From contig CALCWL010000314.1 of the NCBI GenBank assembly GCA_937906285.1, positions 1 to 10,185 of the forward strand: DNA of 10,185 nt. The letters are read 5' to 3'. Origin of the DNA: an uncultured Rhodanobacter sp. (lineage in GTDB: Bacteria; Pseudomonadota; Gammaproteobacteria; Xanthomonadales; Rhodanobacteraceae). The number at the start of each line of letters is the position of its first letter. Position 1 is the first letter of the stretch. A model generated the notes under the pieces. The model was not told the origin of the DNA. It ran no database searches and worked only from the letters and a program-made list of their open reading frames with translations. The translations under genes were made by a program, and so were the position numbers. Positions 1 through 5,932 of the stretch are shown piece by piece.

Positions 1-8
1 CCTAGTTT

Positions 9-25
9 AATTCAGGGTTATGTCC
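9..25 (+). repeat. Candidate left terminal inverted repeat of the IS
   Basis: The sequence AATTCAGGGTTATGTCC matches the reverse complement of 1183-1199 at 10 of 17 positions, including AGGGT and the closing CC. A further short block (GCTT ... ATCTCG) follows inward on both sides with different spacing. The match is modest and was found by eye, so it could be chance. Confidence 0.3.
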
Positions 26-189
26 TGCTTTTGCACGTATCTCGGCTGAACCCCGTGTCGCTCCCGATTTCATTGCTTCAGGTGTACCGGCAAGCGACTT
101 TGGTATGCGAAAGAGCCTGATTCTTTGCGCCCAACGCGGCCGTACCCGTCCGCAAAGCAGACATTGGATGTTTCGTGCTGAGACAGCGA

Positions 190-1110
190 TCAGCGCTGTA
201 GATACTCGCCTTGCAACAGGCCGCCCCATGCTTCGAACCACACTCTTCGCCGTGCGGGGCGACGCCGGGTATCGATGCCGTTCCAGGTGTCGGCAGGTGT
301 CATACCCTGCAGATGCTGGTGAGGCCGCACATGGTTGTACCAGACAACGAAAAGATCGAGCGAGGCCGTCAGCGCCGGGCGATCCGGCACGGCCCATCGA
401 TCGAGCTTCTGCTTGAGCGTGCCGAAGAAGCGTTCGATGCGGCCGTTCTGCCAGGGGCAGTGCAATTCGGTGGTCTGGTGACGGATGCCAAGCCAGGCGA
501 GGGAAAAGCGGAACAGGCGGCTCTGAAAAATGCTCTCGTTATCGGTACGGATGGCCCTGGGTTTGCCATGACGATCGATGGCGGCCAGCAGGGCGCGAAG
601 AATTGTGGTCGACGCCTTGTCCCGCAATGCTTCCAGGGTCAGGCAACGCCGCGAACCATGGTCGACGATACCAAGCAGAAAGTGCAGATGGTTCTGTTCG
701 TCGGTCTTGCCGGTGCCATCCATGCCCCAGACGCGGTTGGGCTTGCCGGGGCGGTAGACACGACGCTTAAGCTGTTGGCGCTGGAGCCGGATATCGGCCT
801 GATAGTCACGCAGCGTACGCCACACCAGGTCGTGGCCGACCTTCATTTCCGTTGTGGCATGGCGTCCGTTAAACGTGTGAGCGAGTTTGCGGCAACTGAG
901 CGTAGGCGCCCGAGCGGCCAGGGCGATGATTTCTCTGCGCACCCATGCGGGTTTGGCACGCGTGCGCACAGGCATGGGAGTCGACTCCCTGCGACGGCCA
1001 CAGCGACAATGGAGCGGATCGCCTCGCTGCCTTCTTCGCAAGAGATGCGCCATGTCACGGAGAAGCCAGGCGATGATCCGAAACAACAGAACCACGGAGA
1101 ATTCCTTCAT
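190..1110 (-). CDS. Transposase with integrase core (rve/DDE), IS3/IS481-like
   Basis: This 306-residue protein is a DDE transposase that would cut and join the ends of its insertion sequence. A helix-turn-helix-like part lies at about residues 55-104. The integrase catalytic core follows, with the acidic triad D131 (WGMDGTGKT), D190 (RTDNES) and E226 (GRIERFFG). The last two are separated by exactly 35 residues, the DD35E pattern of the retroviral-integrase fold. The C-terminal motif YNHVRPHQHLQGMTP (258-272) is typical of IS3/IS481-type enzymes. The reading frame is open from ATG to TGA with no frameshift or missing catalytic residue, so the protein may be active. The hydrophobic N-terminus (MKEFSVVLLF) resembles relatives of this group. 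Family assignment beyond 'integrase core' is not certain, and no IS name is claimed. Confidence 0.88.
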   Translation of the reverse strand: MKEFSVVLLFRIIAWLLRDMAHLLRRRQRGDPLHCRCGRRRESTPMPVRTRAKPAWVRREIIALAARAPTLSCRKLAHTFNGRHATTEMKVGHDLVWRTLRDYQADIRLQRQQLKRRVYRPGKPNRVWGMDGTGKTDEQNHLHFLLGIVDHGSRRCLTLEALRDKASTTILRALLAAIDRHGKPRAIRTDNESIFQSRLFRFSLAWLGIRHQTTELHCPWQNGRIERFFGTLKQKLDRWAVPDRPALTASLDLFVVWYNHVRPHQHLQGMTPADTWNGIDTRRRPARRRVWFEAWGGLLQGEYLQR

Positions 1111-1182
1111 TCCGGTGCGATGAAGTACTTTTCCGTGAAAGGCGGCAACAGTTTAGAAGAGTGGATGAAGTCGAGATCAAGC

Positions 1183-1199
1183 GGCCGGGACCCTAAACA
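1183..1199 (-). repeat. Candidate right terminal inverted repeat of the IS
   Basis: Read on the minus strand this is TGTTTAGGGTCCCGGCC, the partner of 9-25. It starts with TG, as many integrase-type IS ends do, and lies 73 bases upstream of the transposase start. No duplicated target is seen beyond it. Confidence 0.3.
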
Positions 1200-1366
1200 A
1201 TGCCTGCCGAATCCCTTGGCTCATAGGCGCCAACGGCAACGCACCGCCGATCGCCAGCGCGAGCCTCGGCTTCGACGTCTCCACGCGTTTCATCAGCTGT
1301 ACTCAAATCCAGCGTCATTGCGGCCAATGCATATCCATTGTTTGGCGACTATCGCGTCGCCGGAAA
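1200..1366. other. Intergenic stretch between sigma gene and IS, no recognisable gene
   Basis: This 167-base region separates the sigma factor stop codon from the proposed IS end. In a classical flagellar operon fliQ would follow fliP, but no fliQ, fliR or flhB coding is visible here in any frame. A minus-strand ATG at 1293 opens a 38-codon frame that would run into the IS end and stop at 1177. Its product (start MKRVETSKPRLALAIGG) is not recognised and it has no convincing ribosome binding site. No clear intrinsic terminator was found. Confidence 0.5.
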
Positions 1367-2080
1367 TCAATACTCCGCCAATACACGGCTGCCCAGGATC
1401 ACCCTTAACCGGCCCAAGGCCCGCTTGTGCAACTGCGACACCCTGCCCTTGGTGACGCCGAGTCGGGCCGCGATGTCGACAAACGGCACGTGGTGGTAAT
1501 AGTGCAGCGTGAGAATGACCTGCTCCCGCTCGTCCAGCTGCCCCAGCCCTTCGGTCACTGAAGCCTGCAACTCTTTCTTTTCCAGTTCGGCGTAAGCATC
1601 TGGCGGGGCCTCCGTGCCCGGAAAGGCCGCTTGATCGAGAAGAAAGCCGAGACCCAATCCTACGGTGATGGCCACGAAGGCATCAAGCGGGTCGGGCGCG
1701 GAACCGTCATCGAGTGACTGGGTACGTTCCGCCAGCGCGCCGGCCTGATCGCGCGCCCAAGCATCGCCCCGGGCTCCTGGTGCACGACCTTCGCGCAAGG
1801 TTCTCAAGCCATTGAATACGGCACCCCGTATGCGGTGGCGCGCATAGGTCTCGAACTTGATATGGCGATTCGGGTCGAAGCGGTCGATCGCCTCCAGCAA
1901 TCCTATCAGCGCATTCTGGACGCAATCCTGCCAGGCATCTCCCAGGGAATGCACGCGCATGTATACGTCGCGCGCCACCAGCCGTGCCCAGGATGAATAC
2001 TTGAGGATGAGCGCATCGCGGGCGACGGATTCGCGCCCACCACGCCATCGCTCCCAGAGCGTCTGTTCACCGCCGTCCAA
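1367..2080 (-). CDS. fliA: FliA-like flagellar sigma factor (sigma-28 / sigma-70 family), divergent
   Basis: This 237-residue sigma-70 family protein probably directs RNA polymerase to late flagellar promoters of this system. Region 2 spans about residues 18-95 and includes QDCVQNALIGLLEAIDRFDP and FETYARHRIRGA, the core-binding and -10 recognition signature of the FliA/WhiG type. Region 4 spans about 172-228 and contains a helix-turn-helix (VDIAARLGVTKGRVSQLHKR). The region between them (about 92-170) is poorly conserved, and the usual FliA sequence after the RIRGA motif is replaced by an unusual stretch with a hydrophobic run (AFVAITVGLGLGFLL). The start is TTG at 2080. An in-frame TGA lies only three codons upstream and no ATG or GTG fits, so TTG is the best choice, preceded by a weak AGG. 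It lies 17 bases after fliP and is probably co-transcribed with it. A lateral-flagellum sigma factor is an alternative name. Confidence 0.82.
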   Translation of the reverse strand: MDGGEQTLWERWRGGRESVARDALILKYSSWARLVARDVYMRVHSLGDAWQDCVQNALIGLLEAIDRFDPNRHIKFETYARHRIRGAVFNGLRTLREGRAPGARGDAWARDQAGALAERTQSLDDGSAPDPLDAFVAITVGLGLGFLLDQAAFPGTEAPPDAYAELEKKELQASVTEGLGQLDEREQVILTLHYYHHVPFVDIAARLGVTKGRVSQLHKRALGRLRVILGSRVLAEY

Positions 2081-2097
2081 GGTGCCTGCTCATCCGC

Positions 2098-2844
2098 TCA
2101 AATGTGATAACCACTCAGCAAAGCCTGGGCGAGCAAGGTCCACCCGTTCACCAGGAGGAACAGCAGGATCTTGAGGGGCAGACTGATGCTGGTCGGCGGC
2201 AGCATGATCATGCCGAGCGCCATGAGAATCGCCGCGACCACCAGGTCGATGAGCAGGAACGGCAGGAAGATCACGAAGCCGATCTGGAAGGCGGTATGCA
2301 GCTCGCTCAGCATGAATGCCGGTACGAGCTGCAGAACCCCGATGTCGTCGACCGACTTGGGCGTCGGCATTTTTGCCATGCGCAGGACGGCAAGCAGGTC
2401 GCCCTCGCGCGTCTGCCGGACCATGAACATCTTGAACGGCACGAACCCGCGCTCGACAGCGGCTTGCGCAGGGATCTCATGCCGCAGATAAGGGTCTACT
2501 CCCGCTTGCTTGGCCGCCTGGAACACCGGGTTCATCGCAAACAGCGTGAGGAAGATGGCCAGTGTGAGAAGGACACTATTGGGAGGAGTCTGCTGCAGGC
2601 CCAGCGCGCTTCGAACCATGGACAAGACGACGATGATGCGCGTGAACGAGGTCAACGCGATGACCAGCAGCGGGATAAACGAAAGAAGCGTAAGCAGCAG
2701 GAACGAGCGCAGGATCGGCGAGTTGTCTTCCGTCGCGGCACGGGCGATCGCATCCCGGATGGGTTCGGCGCACCATGCCAGCGCCGGCAGCGCGAGGCCA
2801 GCGAAGACCACGACCGCCACAACGAAAATCTTGCCTTTCCTCAT
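2098..2844 (-). CDS. fliP: Flagellar/type III export gate protein FliP
   Basis: FliP is a core inner-membrane subunit of the flagellar type III export gate, forming the channel together with FliQ and FliR. The 248-residue product is of normal family length and has a cleavable-looking signal peptide (residues 1-26, ending ALAWCAE). It then has membrane segments at about 47-65, 69-80, 92-108, 186-212 and 222-240. Family hallmarks are SFTRIIVVLSMVRSALG (66-82), LQQTPPNSVL (83-92), FMLSELHTAFQIGF (177-190) and the closing LPLKILLFLLVNGW (222-235). The ATG at 2844 overlaps the fliO stop in ATGA, indicating translational coupling. fliQ, fliR, flhB and flhA, which usually follow, are absent; a sigma gene follows instead. 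The identification is firm as the FliP/SctR family, and the flagellar version is supported by the hook genes upstream. Confidence 0.96.
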   Translation of the reverse strand: MRKGKIFVVAVVVFAGLALPALAWCAEPIRDAIARAATEDNSPILRSFLLLTLLSFIPLLVIALTSFTRIIVVLSMVRSALGLQQTPPNSVLLTLAIFLTLFAMNPVFQAAKQAGVDPYLRHEIPAQAAVERGFVPFKMFMVRQTREGDLLAVLRMAKMPTPKSVDDIGVLQLVPAFMLSELHTAFQIGFVIFLPFLLIDLVVAAILMALGMIMLPPTSISLPLKILLFLLVNGWTLLAQALLSGYHI

Positions 2845-3239
2845 GGCGTGCCACCCGGCCCAGTCGGCAAGCGACTCAACGGCGTGACGGTAGCCACAGT
2901 CCCCCGCACAGTCTCCACGACGAGGTACTCCGCCCCCCGATAAGCGATGACATGGGTGGTCGTGGCCATGCTCAACCGCCGTGAGGCCTTCACCTCGATG
3001 CCCTCCTCCGCCATCCCGCGCGCTCCTGGCCTTGAACCGATCGTCCAGCCGCGTCGGCGCGCGTACGCCAAGCCGCCCACCAGCGCCATCAGCGCGAGCA
3101 AGGTGATCGTCATCGCCATGGCAAGGCTGCCCGTCGAAACGGCGGGCGCATTTCGGTAGGGAATCGCCGACTGCGCCAGCTGTGCGCCGGACGTGACCGC
3201 CGCGAAAAGCCAGGCTGAACCCAAGGTGGGAATGCTCAC
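2841..3239 (-). CDS. fliO: Flagellar biosynthesis protein FliO
   Basis: FliO is a small membrane protein that assists assembly of the FliP ring in flagellar export. The 132-residue product has a hydrophobic N-terminal stretch and one clear membrane segment at about residues 40-60 (MAMAMTITLLALMALVGGLAYA-like region). A cytoplasmic domain follows, with SRRLSMATTTHVIAYRGAEY at about 86-105. That stretch matches the FliO pattern of a short beta-rich domain with a 'hxhhxhxgxeyLvv' core. The start is GTG at 3239, which shares GTGA with the fliN stop; no ATG fits as well. The gene lies between fliN and fliP, where fliO is normally found. FliO is weakly conserved, so the call rests on size, topology, this domain and position together. 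Confidence 0.85.
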   Translation of the reverse strand: MSIPTLGSAWLFAAVTSGAQLAQSAIPYRNAPAVSTGSLAMAMTITLLALMALVGGLAYARRRGWTIGSRPGARGMAEEGIEVKASRRLSMATTTHVIAYRGAEYLVVETVRGTVATVTPLSRLPTGPGGTP

Positions 3240-3541
3240 AGGATCTCGGAGATCTTCAGGCCGAAGCGATCGCCGGCCGCCATCAGATGGCCGTGCGCAA
3301 CGGGTTTGCCGTCAAGCATCAGCGTGACGGGGTCGTCGAGACTGGTATTCAGCTCGACGGCTTCGCCCTTGGCGAGCGAGAACAGCCGCTCGACGCTGAG
3401 CTGGGCGCTGCCCACCAGAACCTCCAGACGGACGGTGACGTGGCCCAGCAATGCCACATTGCGTTCAACGAGCGGCGCCCCGGCACGTTGCGGCTCGTCC
3501 GCTTCCTGCAGCGCAATCGGTGCAACGACGACTTCTTTCAT
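3236..3541 (-). CDS. fliN: Flagellar switch / C-ring protein FliN
   Basis: FliN forms the base of the cytoplasmic C-ring with FliM and docks the export ATPase complex through FliH. The 101-residue protein is mostly one SpoA domain (about residues 30-101). It is visible as LLGHVTVRLEVLVGSAQLSV, then LFSLAKGEAVELN, then PVTLMLDGKPVAHGHLM and the closing GDRFGLKISEIL, all standard for FliN. The chosen ATG at 3541 forms ATGA with the fliM stop. The frame stays open upstream to 3853, but that extension lies inside fliM and has no FliN-like character, so it was rejected. The short N-terminal tail is within the normal range. SctQ C-terminal products of type III secretion look similar, but the neighbours make FliN the better name. 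Confidence 0.95.
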   Translation of the reverse strand: MKEVVVAPIALQEADEPQRAGAPLVERNVALLGHVTVRLEVLVGSAQLSVERLFSLAKGEAVELNTSLDDPVTLMLDGKPVAHGHLMAAGDRFGLKISEIL

Positions 3542-4314
3542 GGCTTGTACTCTTCCTGCGAATGGATACCGTCCAGCATGACGGCACGTTTGGCTCCGAC
3601 TCGGCGCAAGTAGCCGCCGGTGATGGCAATGCCCCCTTCGATCCGCATCGACAGCGGCTCCTCCAACGCCGTGTCTCCGACCAACAGCTCGCCAACGCGC
3701 AGATCCGTGAGTTGCGCGAGATTGACCGACCCGAAATCCATGATGGCGTCCAGGCGCAAGGGGACTTTGCCGAGCGCTTCCCGTCGCGATGCCAAATCGG
3801 CTTTCTTCCCTGTTTGCGGCGGCACCAGGCGGTCGATCAGCCGCCGGCTGCACGCCAGGTTCAGCCCCAACCGCCCGACCGCGATGGCCAGAATGCAGCT
3901 ACCCAGTTCGGGGCGCGCCAAGTCGGGAGAAGCCGCGGACTGCCGCAGACCGGGGCCGCCGGCGACCCCGCCCCGCCGGAAGACGCGGGCTGCGAAATCG
4001 CCCAACGCCTCTTCGCCGATCCGTTCCGCCCAACCGGCGCCCTCTTCCTCCACCGACCCTGCAAGATGACGCCCGACCCCTGCCGCACCTCGTCCACCGA
4101 GAAACAGCGCCAGCGACCCAGCTTCTCCGGTCGACACGTACGGTGCGGCCCCCTTGATGACGAAGCTTCCATGGTCGACCGCGCGGACATGGATCTCGGC
4201 CGGCGCATGCTCGATCCACCACTCCTGCGACCACTCGGACACTTCGGCGGCTATCAGCGCCCGCAGGGCTTCGCGACGCGTCTCGCCAAGCCAACTGAAT
4301 CGAAAACCCTCCAT
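3538..4314 (-). CDS. fliM: Short FliM-like C-ring protein without CheY-binding N-terminus
   Basis: By position and C-terminal domain this is the FliM-type C-ring protein that connects FliG to FliN. The 258-residue product ends in a SpoA domain (about 183-249: VPLRLDAIMDFGSVNLAQL, VGELLVGD, PLSMRIEGGIAITGGYL). Normal FliM is about 330 residues and begins with a CheY-binding EIDALL-like segment followed by a CheC-like middle domain. Neither can be seen here. The ATG at 4314 is preceded in frame by TCG and then TGA, so no longer start is possible and the shortness is real. The middle part (30-140) is poorly conserved and recalls the build of type III secretion SctQ proteins. The gene starts 3 bases after flgE and overlaps fliN by 4. 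Hook neighbours favour a flagellar-type FliM, possibly of a lateral or secondary system. Confidence 0.78.
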   Translation of the reverse strand: MEGFRFSWLGETRREALRALIAAEVSEWSQEWWIEHAPAEIHVRAVDHGSFVIKGAAPYVSTGEAGSLALFLGGRGAAGVGRHLAGSVEEEGAGWAERIGEEALGDFAARVFRRGGVAGGPGLRQSAASPDLARPELGSCILAIAVGRLGLNLACSRRLIDRLVPPQTGKKADLASRREALGKVPLRLDAIMDFGSVNLAQLTDLRVGELLVGDTALEEPLSMRIEGGIAITGGYLRRVGAKRAVMLDGIHSQEEYKP

Positions 4315-4317
4315 CGA

Positions 4318-5484
4318 TCAGCCGCCCCTGGTGGAGTCATAGAGCTGCTGAAGCATGTCGCTGGACACGGTCATGACGCGGGAGCTTGCCTGATAACCTC
4401 GCTGGATCACGATCATGGCGGCCAGTTCCTGGGTCAGGTCGACGTTGGCCATCTCGAGGCTGCTGCCTTCGATCTTTCCGAATCCTGGCGTGTTGGCTTT
4501 GCCGACGCGTGCGACTTGGCCTTTCGGCCGCGAATACAGGTTGCCTTGGGTCAGCTGCATGGAGCTCTCGTCCGGGAACGATGCCAAGGCAAACTGCGGG
4601 CCCGCCTTCGTCTCGCCGTTGGAGTACACCATCTGCAACGTGCCATCGATGTCGAAAGACTGGGATGAAATGCCAATAACACCGTGCCCGTCCTTCACTG
4701 ACGCGGAGAGATCCGATGTCACGCCGGAAAAACTGGTCACGCCACCGAGACCGTTGGCCGCACCGAAGTTGAACGTGATCGACTGGGAATGTCCGCCGAG
4801 CGTGCTCGTCATCGTCACGGCATTGAATCCGCTTTGAAGCGTGCCGTCGGTATTGAAACGAACTTCGCCGCTGCCGACCGTATTGCCAGCGGCATCCGTG
4901 ATCGTGACCAGCCAACTTCCCGGCGTAACCGAGGTGTTGTTGGCCATCGATAGCCCAAGAACGTGCGCATTTCCCTGTGCGTCGTACACCGTGATGGCGC
5001 TGACGCTATCCGTTGGGTCGGCCGGCATAAGGTTGCCGGTCATGTTCACGATAGTCGTCGGTTGCGCGGGTAGCGTCTTGTAATTCGTGATGTCGATATT
5101 GCCCAGAGCGCCGCTGGGGTCGAATCCCTGGACGAAATACTTGTTGACCGAATCGACCAGTTGCCCGGACGCGTTGAATTCGAACTGACCCGATCGCGTG
5201 TAATAGGTATTGCCCGACGAGTCTTTGAGGATGTAAAAGCCATCCCCCATGATCGCCGCATCCGTTGGCGTACTGGTTTGCTGGATCTTTCCTTCACTTA
5301 GGTTCTGGCCCGTTCCGGCCACCCTGGTGCCGGCCTCGCCCATGATGTTTTCGAAGAATGACTCACTCTCTCGAAAACCGGGTGTGTTCATGTTGCTGAT
5401 GTTGTTGCTGATGGTGCTGAGGCTGTTCGAAAAGCTGAATAGCCCCGAGATGCTGCTGTAAAGCGCCTGCATGATGCCCGACAT
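4318..5484 (-). CDS. flgE: Flagellar hook protein FlgE
   Basis: FlgE polymerises outside the cell into the hook, the flexible joint between rod and filament. The 388-residue protein has the rod/hook N-terminal signature (SSISGLFSFSNSLSTISNNI at 10-29, then NMNTPGFRES at 31-40). The conserved AAIMGDGFYIL block is at 76-86, and a variable FlgE middle domain covers about 140-300. The C-terminal coiled region is complete (SSLEMANVDLTQELAAMIVI, 341-360, then QRGYQASSRVMTVSSDMLQQL). There is no Sec signal, as expected for a type III export substrate. The ATG at 5484 follows an AAGGAG site at 5493-5498 with 8 bases between; Met5 is a possible but less well-spaced start. It lies 15 bases after flgD. 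Codon use looks somewhat less GC-biased than in the export genes, by eye only. FlgE fits better than FlgF/FlgG given the adjacent flgD. Confidence 0.95.
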   Translation of the reverse strand: MSGIMQALYSSISGLFSFSNSLSTISNNISNMNTPGFRESESFFENIMGEAGTRVAGTGQNLSEGKIQQTSTPTDAAIMGDGFYILKDSSGNTYYTRSGQFEFNASGQLVDSVNKYFVQGFDPSGALGNIDITNYKTLPAQPTTIVNMTGNLMPADPTDSVSAITVYDAQGNAHVLGLSMANNTSVTPGSWLVTITDAAGNTVGSGEVRFNTDGTLQSGFNAVTMTSTLGGHSQSITFNFGAANGLGGVTSFSGVTSDLSASVKDGHGVIGISSQSFDIDGTLQMVYSNGETKAGPQFALASFPDESSMQLTQGNLYSRPKGQVARVGKANTPGFGKIEGSSLEMANVDLTQELAAMIVIQRGYQASSRVMTVSSDMLQQLYDSTRGG

Positions 5485-5492
5485 GTCTTGTT

Positions 5493-5498
5493 CTCCTT
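5493..5498 (-). promoter_or_regulatory. Ribosome binding site of flgE (AAGGAG)
   Basis: A near-consensus AAGGAG lies 8 bases before the ATG at 5484 and just after tandem TAA stops of flgD (5497-5502 region). Most other genes in the operon instead rely on stop/start overlap, so hook protein probably has stronger, independent initiation, in line with the large amounts needed. Confidence 0.8.
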
Positions 5499-5499
5499 A

Positions 5500-5919
5500 T
5501 TAAGGCGTGACGAGTTGCACTTGGGAAAGGGCGACGTCGGTGAGCACATTGCTGCCCGACGTGGTTATCGTCAGCCTGACCCCCTTCGAGTCGTACTGGA
5601 TACCAACGACCTTGCCGGACGTCGTCGTGCCGTCGGCGTTGGCGATCTGGACGTTATGCGTCAGCAACGTCAACGGCTGCCCTTGTGAGCCCAGAGTCAA
5701 CAGATTGTTGATTCCGGAGACCTCTTCGCTCTGCTGCTCGATGCTGACGAACTGCGCGAGCTGCGTGAGGAACTGGCTGTTGTCCAGCGGTTGCATGGGG
5801 TCCTGAAATTGCAACTCGCTGACAAACAGCTTGATGAAGTCCTGTTCATTGATACCCGAACTCGCGTTGACGGAATTCCCTGACGGGTTCAGCAAGGTTC
5901 CGATGGCGTCGACCGACAT
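5500..5919 (-). CDS. flgD: Short flagellar hook-capping protein FlgD
   Basis: FlgD forms the cap on which FlgE subunits assemble. The 139-residue product has the conserved FlgD N-terminal region, INEQDFIKLFVSELQFQDPM (23-42) followed by QPLDNSQFLTQLAQFVSIEQ (43-62). A short beta-rich tail (about 80-137) has the look of the Tudor-like part. Enterobacterial FlgD is around 230 residues and carries an additional Ig-like domain, which is missing here; Bacillus-type FlgD is about as short as this one. The reading frame ends in tandem stops (TAA TAA) and flgE follows at once, so there is no sign of recent truncation. The start ATG at 5919 is 13 bases after the preceding stop and has a GAGG site. The immediate flgD-flgE pairing confirms the role. 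Confidence 0.93.
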   Translation of the reverse strand: MSVDAIGTLLNPSGNSVNASSGINEQDFIKLFVSELQFQDPMQPLDNSQFLTQLAQFVSIEQQSEEVSGINNLLTLGSQGQPLTLLTHNVQIANADGTTTSGKVVGIQYDSKGVRLTITTSGSNVLTDVALSQVQLVTP

Positions 5920-5926
5920 GAGGTTT

Positions 5927-5930
5927 CCTC
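5927..5930 (-). promoter_or_regulatory. Ribosome binding site of flgD (GAGG)
   Basis: GAGG (in GAGGAAA on the minus strand) lies 7 bases before the flgD ATG, in the 13-base gap after the upstream gene. It supports the ATG at 5919 as the start. Confidence 0.65.
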
Positions 5931-5932
5931 GA

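Larger units (their letters stand above)
9..1199 (-). mobile_element. Insertion sequence with integrase-type DDE transposase (ends tentative)
   Basis: An insertion sequence of roughly 1.2 kb is inferred around the transposase gene at 190-1110. The proposed ends are imperfect 17-base inverted repeats at 9-25 and 1183-1199. They match at 10 of 17 positions around a shared AGGGT core and a further CC. No target-site duplication is visible next to these ends, so the limits are uncertain, and the true left end could be slightly outside or inside the window edge. The stretch 1-189 holds no other recognisable gene. The element sits downstream of the flagellar sigma gene and has the same orientation as the operon. 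The transposase is well supported; the boundaries are inference. Confidence 0.4.

Noticed and set aside
2..397. Minus-strand frame of 131 codons overlapping the transposase end
   Set aside because: Most of it lies within the transposase gene in another frame, and its remainder lies in the IS end with no family resemblance.
56..1150. Alternative IS ends of TGT...ACA type (56 or 169 to 1150)
   Set aside because: Only a few bases agree and gaps are needed; the 9-25/1183-1199 pair matches slightly better, though it too is tentative.
1325..1340. Small inverted repeat CAATG ... CATTG after the sigma gene as a terminator
   Set aside because: The stem has only 5 base pairs, is AT-rich and has no following U-run.
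211..1455. Long plus-strand open frame of 414 codons
   Set aside because: It is antisense to the transposase and the end of the sigma gene and matches no family; the minus-strand protein has a complete DDE triad.
3542..3853. Longer FliN start at 3853
   Set aside because: The extra 104 residues overlap fliM, are arginine-rich and unlike FliN; the ATG at 3541 in ATGA is better.
3451..4668. Long plus-strand open frame of 405 codons
   Set aside because: It lies opposite fliM, fliN and part of flgE. High GC leaves antisense frames open, and the translation has no recognisable domain.
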